Positions 6,825-13,640 are shown, numbered from the stretch's first letter. The stretch: 13,693 nt of DNA from Burkholderiales bacterium UBA1834 (GCA_002339015.1 DDJC01000037.1:9879-23571); one strand, 5' to 3'. Numbers and translations are program-made. Notes: generated by a model not told the origin, from the sequence alone.

Positions 6825-9332
6825 ATGCCGACCGTGCCCACCTTGCCCGAAGCCGAGCCCGGGCAGCCTGCCTTTCAGCCACGCCTGACGCTGCGCACGC
6901 TCACGCGCGGCGATGGCCTGCTGGGCCTGCGGCCGTCGGGCGCATTCGGCCCGCGCGGCGGTCAGGTCACCGTGGCCCTGGTCACCTGGCACTACCTGCG
7001 TGACGGCACCGAGCTGTGGTGCGGCCCGGCGCCGACCTCGGCCTGGCATCAACGTGCACCGGGGCAGACCAAGGGCACCGACGCCCAGGGGCAGACCTGC
7101 CTGTTCCGCCGTGATCCCGATGCCGAAGCCGATGCGCTGGATGCCATCACCGTCACCGGCCTGCGGCCCCTGCCGGCCGACACCCTGCAATGGCGCCAGC
7201 CCCATCTGGCCGACCAGGTGCTGGGCGAACTGGCCCAGCCCTGGTCCCTGGTGCAGGAGGACACCTTCGGCGACTTCTGGGCCGACCAGGTGCCCCTGCT
7301 GCAGGCACAGGGCTGGCGCATCGCCGTGGTGCCCGGCTTCGCCCACCTGAGTGTGCCGGTCACGGCCTGGCGCGCCATCGTGCAGCCAGACACGGGTGAG
7401 ATCCAGGGCCAGGAGCCGACCGAGCCCTTGCCCTCCGCGGGCGCCCGGTTCAAGGCCCTGCAGGCACCGCGCCGCGAAGGCTCCTGGCTGCTCAGCCTGG
7501 GCGTGGAGGTCGAAGGCCAGGTGCTGGACCTGGCCCCGATGGTGGCCGATCTGGTGCGCCGCGACAGCCGCTGGCTGGGCGTCGAGTTCGTCACCAACCT
7601 GGACGACGACACCATCGTGTCCTTGCGCGCCCCTGGTGGCCGGCGCATCGACGCCCGCGCCGCGCCACTGAAGGCGGTGGTGAGCGCCATGCTCGACCTG
7701 CTGCTCGATCCGAATCGCCGCGACGGCCCATGGCGCCTGTCCGAGTGGGACAGCCTGCGCCTGCAGGCCCTGCGGCCCAGCCTGCAGGACACCCAGGCCG
7801 CACGCGCCGGCCCGCAGAACACCTGGCAGCTCCAGGGCGATGCCGGTCTGCAGGACCTGGCCCGGCGTCTGCGGGCCACCGAGGGCGTGCAGGCCGTGCC
7901 TGCTCCGACCGGCCTGGGCCTGCAGCTGCGCACCTACCAGCTGCAGGGCGTGGCCTGGCTGCAGTACCTGCGCGCGCAGCACCTGGCCGGCATCCTGGCC
8001 GACGACATGGGCCTGGGCAAGACGGCCCAGGTGCTGGCCCACCTGCTGATCGAACAGCAGGCCGGCCGCCTGCAGGGCACGCCCGCGCTGGTGGTGCTGC
8101 CCACCTCGCTGATCGCCAACTGGCAGGCCGAGGCCACCCGTGTGGCGCCCGCCCTGCGCGTGCTGACCCTGCACGGCCCCCAACGCGCGGATAAGTTGAC
8201 AGAGCTGCGTCAGCACGACGTCGTTCTCACCACCTACCCCCTGCTGTGGCGCGACATCGAGCAGATCCAGCCCCATGCCTTTCACCTGCTGATCCTCGAC
8301 GAAGCCCAGACCGTCAAGAACGCCGCCAGCCGCAGCGCCGACGCCGTGCGCCGCGTGCGTGCCCGCCACCGCCTGTGCATGACGGGCACCCCGCTGGAGA
8401 ACCACCTTGGCGAGCTCTGGGCCCAGTTCGATTTTTTGATGCCCGGCTTCCTGGGCGATGCGCGCAGCTTCAAGCGCCAGTGGCGCGACCCGATCGAAGT
8501 GAACGGCGAAACCCTGCGTGCCCGCCTGCTGGCCGACCGCGTGCGCCCCTTCATCCTGCGCCGCCGCAAGGACGAGGTCGCCACCGAGCTGCCGCCGCGC
8601 ACCGAGATCATCCGCCGCGTGCGCCTGGAGGGCCGCCAGCGCGAACTCTACGAAAGCGTGCGGGTGGCCGCCGACCACATGGTGCGCCGCGTGCTGGCCA
8701 AACAGGGCTTCGGCAACGCGCTCATCAGCGTGCTCGACGCCCTGCTCAAGCTGCGGCAGGTCTGCTGCGATCCGTCCTTGCTCAAGGGACACCGCATCCC
8801 GCGCACCATGGAGCGCGCCAAGCTCACCTGGCTGCGCGAGACCCTGCCCACGCTGATCGACGAAGGCCGGCGCGTGCTGGTCTTCTCGCAGTTCACCGAA
8901 CTGCTGTCCCTGATCCGGCAGGATCTGCATGACATCGATCTGCCGCACCTTGTCCTCACCGGTGACACCCCACCAGCCGCCCGGGGCGACATCGTCGCGC
9001 GGTTTCAGGCCCTGCAGGCGCCGGTGCTGCTGGCCAGCCTCAAGGCTGGTGGCGTGGGGTTGAATCTCACAGCGGCCGACACCGTGATCCACATGGACCC
9101 ATGGTGGAACCCGGCCGTGGAGCAGCAGGCCACCGACCGTGTCCACCGCCTGGGCCAGACCAAGCCCATCTTCGTCTACAAGGTGCTGGTCGAAGGCAGC
9201 ATCGAGGAGCGGATCCTGGCCCTGCAGGCCCGCAAAGCCGCCTTGGCGGACGCCGTGCTGAGGCAGGATGGCCTGGACACCGCCAAGTTCAGCGAAGCGG
9301 AGCTTTTTCACTTGCTGGAACCCCTCGAATGA
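6825..9332 (+). CDS. SNF2-family DEAD/DEAH-type ATPase (stand-alone bacterial Swi2/Snf2 protein)
   Basis: A double-stranded nucleic-acid translocase of the SNF2 branch of superfamily 2, 835 residues from the ATG at 6825. Both RecA-like lobes are complete: motif I DDMGLGKT (residues 393-400, lysine 399), motif II DEAQ (492-495), motif III MTGTPLEN (519-526), the C-lobe start RVLVFSQFTELL (from 683), motif V GGVGLNLTAADT (from 742) and motif VI QQATDRVHRLGQ (767-778, arginine finger R775). ATPase activity is therefore expected. The first ~370 residues belong to no domain I recognise. I see no SWIM-type zinc finger and no RapA-like C-terminal domain. Start: the frame extends to a GTG at 6723 and an ATG at 6747, but neither has a good Shine-Dalgarno sequence. 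6825 lies just before the part that looks conserved (FQPRLTLRTLTR). The gene is divergent from the MFS gene. Its target (chromatin-like nucleoprotein, RNA polymerase or DNA lesions) is unknown. Confidence 0.93.
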   Translation: MPTVPTLPEAEPGQPAFQPRLTLRTLTRGDGLLGLRPSGAFGPRGGQVTVALVTWHYLRDGTELWCGPAPTSAWHQRAPGQTKGTDAQGQTCLFRRDPDAEADALDAITVTGLRPLPADTLQWRQPHLADQVLGELAQPWSLVQEDTFGDFWADQVPLLQAQGWRIAVVPGFAHLSVPVTAWRAIVQPDTGEIQGQEPTEPLPSAGARFKALQAPRREGSWLLSLGVEVEGQVLDLAPMVADLVRRDSRWLGVEFVTNLDDDTIVSLRAPGGRRIDARAAPLKAVVSAMLDLLLDPNRRDGPWRLSEWDSLRLQALRPSLQDTQAARAGPQNTWQLQGDAGLQDLARRLRATEGVQAVPAPTGLGLQLRTYQLQGVAWLQYLRAQHLAGILADDMGLGKTAQVLAHLLIEQQAGRLQGTPALVVLPTSLIANWQAEATRVAPALRVLTLHGPQRADKLTELRQHDVVLTTYPLLWRDIEQIQPHAFHLLILDEAQTVKNAASRSADAVRRVRARHRLCMTGTPLENHLGELWAQFDFLMPGFLGDARSFKRQWRDPIEVNGETLRARLLADRVRPFILRRRKDEVATELPPRTEIIRRVRLEGRQRELYESVRVAADHMVRRVLAKQGFGNALISVLDALLKLRQVCCDPSLLKGHRIPRTMERAKLTWLRETLPTLIDEGRRVLVFSQFTELLSLIRQDLHDIDLPHLVLTGDTPPAARGDIVARFQALQAPVLLASLKAGGVGLNLTAADTVIHMDPWWNPAVEQQATDRVHRLGQTKPIFVYKVLVEGSIEERILALQARKAALADAVLRQDGLDTAKFSEAELFHLLEPLE

Positions 9333-9361
9333 GTGTCCCCAAAAGCCCGAAATGCACCCCT

Positions 9362-9389
9362 TTGGAAACATAGGGTTACCACCTAAAAC
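9362..9389 (+). promoter_or_regulatory. possible promoter of the small membrane protein gene
   Basis: TTGGAA (9362-9367), a 16-base spacer and TAAAAC (9384-9389) fit a vegetative promoter moderately well in an unusually AT-rich stretch. The sequence TAGGGTT occurs twice exactly 20 bases apart (9371-9377 and 9391-9397), and AAACC-TAG-GGTTT (9386-9398) is an inverted repeat over the -10 region. These could form an operator. Evidence is by eye only. Confidence 0.4.
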
Positions 9390-9437
9390 CTAGGGTTTGT
9401 GCTTAAAATGGAGCCCATCCAATGAAAGGGATTCATC

Positions 9438-9707
9438 ATGGCTCACGCTTCTTCGTCCTTCGAACTGTCGACCCTGCCGCAAGACACCGCCGGCGGCAGC
9501 GAGCGTCCTGTAACGATTGAAAAGGCGGGCGTCGTGCTGGGCTTCCTGGTGGGCCTGGGCGTCGGTGTGGGCGTCGTGTATGACGCCGTCTCCGCCAGCA
9601 TCCTGCCGCAGTGGACTGCCACGCCTGTCACCGTGACGGTGGTGGCCCTGTTCACCTGGGCCGGCCTGCGCGCTGCCGGCCACGTCGGCCGCCTGCTGGG
9701 TCGCTGA
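9438..9707 (+). CDS. small inner-membrane protein of unknown function, two predicted helices
   Basis: An 89-residue protein with a polar N-terminus (residues 1-28), a glycine-rich hydrophobic helix (about 30-50, including GFLVGLGVGVGVVYDAV), a short loop containing ILPQWTATP, and a second hydrophobic helix (about 63-80) followed by a basic end (GHVGRLLGR). The tight Gly spacing in helix 1 is the kind that packs helices together, so an oligomer or partner protein is plausible. The start is well supported: AAAGGG lies seven bases before ATG at 9438. The gene has its own AT-rich upstream region and two strong hairpins after it, so it looks monocistronic. I do not recognise the family. The reading frame could be fortuitous, but codon use, ribosome binding site and membrane pattern argue for a real gene. 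Confidence 0.75.
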   Translation: MAHASSSFELSTLPQDTAGGSERPVTIEKAGVVLGFLVGLGVGVGVVYDAVSASILPQWTATPVTVTVVALFTWAGLRAAGHVGRLLGR

Positions 9708-9742
9708 CCAGCTGGCCGCCAGCGACCGTCCGCTGGCTGGTC
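9706..9742 (+). terminator. bulged 12-bp hairpin overlapping the stop codon of the small membrane protein gene
   Basis: GACCAG (9706-9711) pairs with CTGGTC (9737-9742). Inside it CCAGCG (9719-9724) pairs with CGCTGG (9731-9736) around the loop ACCGTC. A 7-base bulge (9712-9718) interrupts the left arm. The stem includes the last two bases of the TGA. There is no T-tract, so it may act as an mRNA 3'-end stabiliser or assist the next hairpin. Confidence 0.55.
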
Positions 9743-9762
9743 GAGTTCGTTCCATGATCCCG

Positions 9763-9804
9763 AGGCCGGGCCGTCCAGTAGGGCGCTACCCGGCCTGATC
9801 TTTT
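9763..9804 (+). terminator. likely intrinsic terminator before the str operon
   Basis: AGGCCGGG (9763-9770) is perfectly complementary to CCCGGCCT (9789-9796). An inner GTAG/CTAC pair can extend the stem after a bulge. GATCTTTT follows directly, giving a short U-run. It would end transcripts from the SNF2 gene and small membrane protein gene and insulate the str promoter 140 bases downstream. Confidence 0.65.
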
Positions 9805-9930
9805 CAGCGCTGCGCCGCCACGGCGGGGTGCCAGGTCCGGGTCCAGACGTCTCACCGCGCCCACCCTCGGCCCCCCTCACCCGGGGCGCCCCCCTGCCCA
9901 GTCGAACGATGCGTACGGGCATGTGGATTT
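9805..9930. other. C-rich intergenic stretch with no gene seen
   Basis: Between the terminator and the rpsL promoter the plus strand is strongly C-rich around 9850-9900. Apart from a small CCGC-CACG-GCGG hairpin I see no coding frame with a ribosome binding site, no RNA gene and no repeat shared with the rest of the window. Confidence 0.5.
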
Positions 9931-9940
9931 CCTCACTTGC

Positions 9941-9969
9941 TTGCCAGTTCGAGGCGCTCAGCCTACAAT
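9941..9969 (+). promoter_or_regulatory. str operon promoter (sigma-70 type)
   Basis: TTGCCA (9941-9946), exactly 17 bases, then TACAAT (9964-9969): each box matches the consensus at five of six and four of six or better, with ideal spacing. It is the best promoter in the window and sits where the rpsL-rpsG-fusA-tuf promoter is expected. Transcription would start near 9976, giving a leader of about 134 bases. Confidence 0.8.
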
Positions 9970-9975
9970 GGAAGG

Positions 9976-10109
9976 CTTTTCGGCTTTCGCCTGCCTGGAC
10001 ATTTGGGCAGACGAGGGCCGTTTTGTGCTTGTTTCAGGCCGCTCGATGCGTTCGTTCAAACGCCTCAAGTACTTGATTTTCAAGTGATTTTTCAACGGGA
10101 ACCAAACCA
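9976..10109 (+). promoter_or_regulatory. 5' leader of rpsL with small hairpins
   Basis: The untranslated leader holds CTGCC/GGCAG around a 10-base loop in the stretch beginning near 9990, and an AT-rich hairpin ACTTGA (10071-10076) with TCAAGT (10080-10085) followed by GATTTTT. GGGA (10097-10100) nine bases before the ATG is the ribosome binding site. The second hairpin resembles a weak attenuator because Ts follow it, but its stem is only six mostly AT pairs. Confidence 0.4.
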
Positions 10110-10487
10110 ATGCCAACGATCAATCAGCTCGTGCGCCAAGGCCGCAAGGTCGAGGTCACGAAGTCCAAGTCGCCTGCGATGGAAAACTGTCCGCAGCGCC
10201 GTGGCGTGTGCACCCGCGTGTACACCACCACCCCCAAGAAGCCTAACTCCGCGCTGCGTAAGGTCGCCAAGGTGCGCCTGACCAACGGTTTCGAGGTCAT
10301 CTCCTACATCGGCGGCGAAGGCCACAACCTGCAGGAACACAGCGTCGTGCTGGTTCGCGGCGGTCGTGTCAAGGACTTGCCCGGTGTGCGTTACCACATC
10401 GTCCGCGGCTCGCTGGACCTGCAAGGCGTGAAAGACCGCAAGCAGGCGCGCTCCAAGTACGGTGCCAAGCGCCCCAAGAAGGCCTGA
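10110..10487 (+). CDS. rpsL: 30S ribosomal protein S12
   Basis: A decoding-centre protein of the small subunit, which contacts helix 44 and tRNA in the A site. The 125 residues match S12 end to end: MPTINQLVRQGRK at the start, TPKKPNSALRK (residues 41-51), LTNGFEVISYIGGEGHNLQE and VKDLPGVRYH (87-96). K43 and K88 (Met counted as 1) are the wild-type residues at the two classic streptomycin-resistance positions, so the gene predicts a streptomycin-sensitive ribosome as far as S12 is concerned. D89 is the site that RimO methylthiolates in other bacteria. It is the first gene of the str operon, downstream of the promoter at 9941-9969. Confidence 0.99.
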   Translation: MPTINQLVRQGRKVEVTKSKSPAMENCPQRRGVCTRVYTTTPKKPNSALRKVAKVRLTNGFEVISYIGGEGHNLQEHSVVLVRGGRVKDLPGVRYHIVRGSLDLQGVKDRKQARSKYGAKRPKKA

Positions 10488-10549
10488 TCCCCTTCTGATA
10501 ACAGGATCAATCGGCCGCAGTCATCATCAGCGCGTCACAACATGGCGCC

Positions 10550-10635
10550 AAGCTGCTGAGGTTGGCCGAGGTGGCGGTAGAACCGGATGGTCCGGGATCT
10601 GCCGAGTAAGTGGAGTCTTCAGCTTGTCTTTTTTT
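10550..10635 (+). promoter_or_regulatory. nested stem structure ending in T7 between rpsL and rpsG (S7 operator or attenuator candidate)
   Basis: AAGCTG (10550-10555) can close with CAGCTT (10620-10625). Inside, GGCGG (10573-10577) pairs with CTGCC (10599-10603, one G-U) and CCGGA (10583-10587) pairs with TCCGG (10591-10595) around a 3-base loop. Three bases after the outer stem comes a run of seven Ts (10629-10635). In E. coli the rpsL-rpsG spacer is where S7 binds to repress the operon, so this is the expected place for autogenous control. The T-run also fits partial termination. Confidence 0.5.
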
Positions 10636-10682
10636 GATAAGGCTCCGGATGCAGACGCAAGTCAGCATCAACTGAAGCATTG

Positions 10683-10688
10683 AAAGGA
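10683..10688 (+). promoter_or_regulatory. ribosome binding site deciding the rpsG start
   Basis: AAAGGA lies six bases before ATG at 10695. The frame is open to a TTG at 10680, but that would place the ribosome binding site inside the gene. The protein also has to begin MPRRREVPKR as S7 does. Confidence 0.85.
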
Positions 10689-10694
10689 ATCGAA

Positions 10695-11165
10695 ATGCCT
10701 CGTCGTCGCGAAGTACCCAAGCGTGAAATCCTGCCCGATCCCAAGTTCGGATCGGTCGACCTGTCCAAGTTCATGAACGTGATCATGGAATCCGGCAAGA
10801 AGGCTGTGGCCGAGCGCATCATCTACGGCGCTCTGGAACAAGTCGAAAAGAAGGCCGGCAAGGATCCGCTGGAAATCTTCAACATCGCTCTGAACAACGT
10901 CAAGCCCGTGGTGGAAGTGAAATCCCGCCGCGTGGGTGGCGCGAACTACCAGGTTCCCGTTGAAGTTCGCCCCTCCCGCCGCATGGCCCTGGCCATGCGC
11001 TGGCTGAAGGAATCGTCGCGCAAGCGTTCCGAGAAGTCGATGGCCCAACGTCTGGCCAACGAACTGCTCGAGGCCTCCGAAGGCCGTGGCGGCGCGATGA
11101 AGAAGCGTGACGAAGTTCACCGCATGGCCGAAGCCAACAAGGCCTTCTCGCACTTCCGCTTCTAA
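10695..11165 (+). CDS. rpsG: 30S ribosomal protein S7
   Basis: A primary assembly protein that organises the 3' major (head) domain of 16S rRNA and lines the E-site exit. In enteric bacteria it is also the translational repressor of its own operon. It has 156 residues, the normal length without the extension found in E. coli K-12. It begins MPRRREVPKREILPDP and carries PVEVRPSRRMALAMRWL in the middle and EVHRMAEANKAFSHFRF at the C-terminus, all typical. The start at 10695 is fixed by AAAGGA upstream and by the family N-terminus. It lies 207 bases after rpsL, a roomy gap for this operon, and 78 bases before fusA. Confidence 0.99.
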   Translation: MPRRREVPKREILPDPKFGSVDLSKFMNVIMESGKKAVAERIIYGALEQVEKKAGKDPLEIFNIALNNVKPVVEVKSRRVGGANYQVPVEVRPSRRMALAMRWLKESSRKRSEKSMAQRLANELLEASEGRGGAMKKRDEVHRMAEANKAFSHFRF

Positions 11166-11193
11166 ACCACCACCCCTGCAGCACCCCCTGCAG

Positions 11194-11224
11194 CGGCGCC
11201 GGGCTCCACCAGGGCCCGGCGCCG
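11194..11224 (+). other. perfect 11-bp GC hairpin in the rpsG-fusA spacer
   Basis: CGGCGCCGGGC (11194-11204) is fully complementary to GCCCGGCGCCG (11214-11224) around a 9-base loop. No T-run follows, so it is not a standard terminator. It ends 19 bases before the fusA ATG and 8 bases before its GGAG, close enough to affect ribosome loading or serve as an RNase barrier. Upstream, CCCCTGCAGC occurs twice in tandem (about 11173-11194). Confidence 0.6.
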
Positions 11225-11243
11225 TGACAATTGGAGTCACACC

Positions 11244-13346
11244 ATGTCCCGCAAGACCCCGATCGAGCGTTACCGCAACATTGGCATCTCCGCTCACATT
11301 GACGCCGGCAAGACCACCACGACCGAGCGCATCCTGTTCTACACCGGTGTGAACCACAAGATCGGTGAAGTGCACGAAGGCGCCGCCACCATGGACTGGA
11401 TGGAGCAGGAGCAAGAGCGCGGCATCACGATCACGTCCGCCGCCACCACCTGCTTCTGGAAGGGCATGGACATGTCCTACCCCGAGCACCGTTTCAACAT
11501 CATCGACACCCCGGGCCACGTGGACTTCACCATCGAAGTCGAACGCTCGATGCGCGTGCTCGATGGCGCCTGCATGGTCTACTGCGCCGTGGGTGGCGTG
11601 CAGCCCCAGTCGGAAACCGTCTGGCGCCAGGCCAACAAGTACGGCGTGCCCCGCCTGTCGTTCGTCAACAAGATGGACCGCACCGGCGCGAACTTCTTCA
11701 AGGTCTACGACCAGCTCAAGCTGCGCCTGAAGGCCAACCCCGTGCCCGTGGTGATCCCCATCGGCGCCGAAGACAACTTCCAGGGCGTGGTCGACCTGCT
11801 CAAGATGAAGGCCATCTACTGGGATGAGGCTTCGCAGGGCATGAAGTTCGACTACCGCGACATCCCCGAAGAGCTCAAGGCCGACGCCCAGAAGTGGCGC
11901 GAAGGCATGGTCGAGGCCGCCGCCGAAGCCAACGAAGAGCTGATGAACAAGTACCTGGAAGAGGGCGACCTCACCGAGGACGAGATCAAGGGCGCCCTGC
12001 GCCAGCGCACCATCGCCTGCGAAATCCAGCCGATGCTGTGCGGCACCGCCTTCAAGAACAAGGGCGTGCAGCGCATGCTCGACGCCGTGATCGACTACCT
12101 GCCCTCCCCGGTGGACATTCCCCCGGTCGAAGGCACGGACGAAGACGACCAGCCTGTCAGCCGCAAGGCCGACGATGCCGAGAAGTTCTCGGCCCTGGCG
12201 TTCAAGCTGATGACCGACCCGTATGTCGGCCAGCTGACCTTCGTTCGCGTGTACTCGGGCGTGCTGAACTCCGGCGATTCCGTCTACAACCCCATCAAGG
12301 GCAAGAAGGAACGCATCGGCCGTATCCTGCAGATGCACGCCAACGAGCGTGAGGAAATCAAGGAAATTCTGGCCGGCGACATCGCCGCCTGCGTGGGCCT
12401 GAAGGACGTGACCACCGGTGAAACGCTGTGTGACCCGGACGCCATCATCACGCTGGAAAAGATGGTCTTCCCCGAGCCCGTGATCGCACAGGCGGTGGAG
12501 CCCAAGACCAAGGCCGACCAGGAAAAGATGGGCATTGCCCTGTCGCGCCTGGCCGCTGAAGATCCTTCCTTCCGCGTGCGCACCGACGAAGAATCGGGTC
12601 AGACCATCATCGCCGGCATGGGCGAGCTGCACCTGGAAATCATCGTCGACCGCATGAAGCGCGAATTCGGCGTGGAAGCCAACGTCGGCAAGCCGCAGGT
12701 GGCCTACCGCGAGACCATCCGCAAGAAGGTCACGGACGTCGAAGGCAAGTTCGTTCGCCAGTCCGGTGGTAAGGGCCAGTACGGTCACGTCGTTCTGACT
12801 GTCGAGCCGCAGGAGCCCGGCAAGGGCTTCGAGTTCGTCGACGCCATCAAGGGCGGTGTGGTGCCCCGCGAGTACATCCCTGCGGTGGAAAAGGGCGTCA
12901 TCGACACCCTGCCGAACGGCGTGCTGGCCGGCTACCCCGTGGTCGACGTGAAGGTCACCCTGACCTTCGGTTCGTACCACGATGTGGACTCGAACGAAAA
13001 CGCCTTCAAGATGGCCGCTTCGATGGGCTTCAAGGACGCTTGCCGCAAGGCTACGCCCGTGATCCTCGAGCCCATGATGGCCGTGGAAGTCGAGACGCCT
13101 GAAGACTACGCCGGTACCGTGATGGGCGACCTGTCCTCGCGTCGCGGCATGGTGCAGGGCATGGACGACATGGTCGGCGGCGGCAAGATCATCAAGGCAG
13201 AGGTTCCTCTGTCCGAGATGTTCGGCTACTCGACCAGCCTGCGTTCGGCCACCCAGGGTCGTGCCACGTACTCCATGGAGTTCAAGCACTACTCTGAAGC
13301 CCCGAAGAACGTGGCTGACGCGATCATCACCGCACGGTCGAAGTAA
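11244..13346 (+). CDS. fusA: translation elongation factor G
   Basis: A GTPase that drives ribosomal translocation and, with RRF, ribosome recycling. It has 700 residues, close to E. coli EF-G (704). GTP-binding motifs: G1 AHIDAGKTTTTERI (residues 17-30), G2 with RGITITSAAT (59-68), G3 DTPGHVDF (88-95, catalytic histidine 92) and G4 NKMD (142-145). Domain II onward is continuous through SGGKGQYGHV (domain IV start) and ends ADAIITARSK. I see no truncation or frameshift. The start ATG has GGAG (11233-11236) seven bases upstream. It is the third gene of the str operon. A single long form is present, with no sign of a second EF-G type in this window. Confidence 0.99.
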   Translation: MSRKTPIERYRNIGISAHIDAGKTTTTERILFYTGVNHKIGEVHEGAATMDWMEQEQERGITITSAATTCFWKGMDMSYPEHRFNIIDTPGHVDFTIEVERSMRVLDGACMVYCAVGGVQPQSETVWRQANKYGVPRLSFVNKMDRTGANFFKVYDQLKLRLKANPVPVVIPIGAEDNFQGVVDLLKMKAIYWDEASQGMKFDYRDIPEELKADAQKWREGMVEAAAEANEELMNKYLEEGDLTEDEIKGALRQRTIACEIQPMLCGTAFKNKGVQRMLDAVIDYLPSPVDIPPVEGTDEDDQPVSRKADDAEKFSALAFKLMTDPYVGQLTFVRVYSGVLNSGDSVYNPIKGKKERIGRILQMHANEREEIKEILAGDIAACVGLKDVTTGETLCDPDAIITLEKMVFPEPVIAQAVEPKTKADQEKMGIALSRLAAEDPSFRVRTDEESGQTIIAGMGELHLEIIVDRMKREFGVEANVGKPQVAYRETIRKKVTDVEGKFVRQSGGKGQYGHVVLTVEPQEPGKGFEFVDAIKGGVVPREYIPAVEKGVIDTLPNGVLAGYPVVDVKVTLTFGSYHDVDSNENAFKMAASMGFKDACRKATPVILEPMMAVEVETPEDYAGTVMGDLSSRRGMVQGMDDMVGGGKIIKAEVPLSEMFGYSTSLRSATQGRATYSMEFKHYSEAPKNVADAIITARSK

Positions 13347-13358
13347 GCCCACCCCCTA

Positions 13359-13423
13359 CGCGCTTCGCGCGCCCCCTCAAGGGGGCACAACCATTGGACC
13401 GGCAAAGCCGGATCCTTGGTTGT
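13359..13423. repeat. composite palindromic intergenic repeat between fusA and tuf
   Basis: Three hairpins follow in a row: CGCGC-TTC-GCGCG (13359-13371); GCCCCC-TCAA-GGGGGC (13371-13386); and a long stem with arms ACAACCA (13387-13393) and TGGTTGT (13417-13423) enclosing CCGGC-AAA-GCCGG (13399-13411). I recognise this layout (CCCCCT-CAA-GGGGG followed by a GGACCGGC..GCCGG stem) as a style of dispersed extragenic repeat in Comamonadaceae-like genomes, from memory and not from a search. It may also terminate or attenuate transcription after fusA, although no T-run follows. Confidence 0.6.
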
Positions 13424-13475
13424 CGCTTGATCAAGAGCGGCGTGTTGCGTGAGGGATGTGCGGTTGAGGTCATTG

Positions 13476-13504
13476 TTGATGGCCTCTGGCTCGGGTGGTA
13501 GCAT
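13476..13504 (+). promoter_or_regulatory. possible tuf promoter
   Basis: TTGATG (13476-13481), 17 bases, then TAGCAT (13499-13504): four of six matches in each box with ideal spacing, downstream of the repeat hairpins and about 150 bases before tuf. A separate tuf promoter would fit the much higher demand for EF-Tu than EF-G. This is inference from sequence only. Confidence 0.4.
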
Positions 13505-13513
13505 CCGGGCCCG

Positions 13514-13640
13514 CCCCTTCAGTGGGGACCAAATCAAAGCTGGTCTTTGGCGCCACCTCGATTCAGTCGGTGTGGTTGGTTCGTTGCCCATGGCGAGCCA
13601 GTGCTGGAGACCTTAAACAGGCATGGGCAACTGTTCTTTT
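13514..13640 (+). promoter_or_regulatory. structured tuf leader with 10-bp inverted repeat
   Basis: The leader contains CCCC/GGGG (13514-13517, 13524-13527). Two mutually exclusive small stems follow: GACCA/TGGTC (13527-13531, 13541-13545) and CCAAA/TTTGG (13529-13533, 13546-13550). Then comes a perfect 10-bp repeat GTTGCCCATG (13583-13592) and CATGGGCAAC (13622-13631), followed by TGTTCTTTT. That last stem plus Ts looks like an attenuator or terminator just before the ribosome binding site GGAG (13644-13647). Confidence 0.5.

Noticed and set aside
3569..9332. A defence island or phage-derived block between rpoC and rpsL
   Set aside because: Apart from the SNF2 motor there is no nuclease, methylase, toxin, integrase or transposase, and base composition matches the flanks. 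The SNF2 gene stands alone.
6657..9371. A 904-codon open frame on the minus strand opposite the SNF2 gene
   Set aside because: It lies almost wholly antisense to a gene with all SNF2 motifs. In GC-rich DNA, third-position G/C in the real gene removes stops from one antisense frame. Its product is His/Gln/Gly-rich with no recognisable domain.
10668..13352. An 894-codon open frame on the minus strand opposite rpsG and fusA
   Set aside because: Same cause: strong codon bias of highly expressed genes on the plus strand. The product is a repetitive His/Val/Leu/Gly-rich sequence resembling no family, and there is no ribosome binding site pattern.
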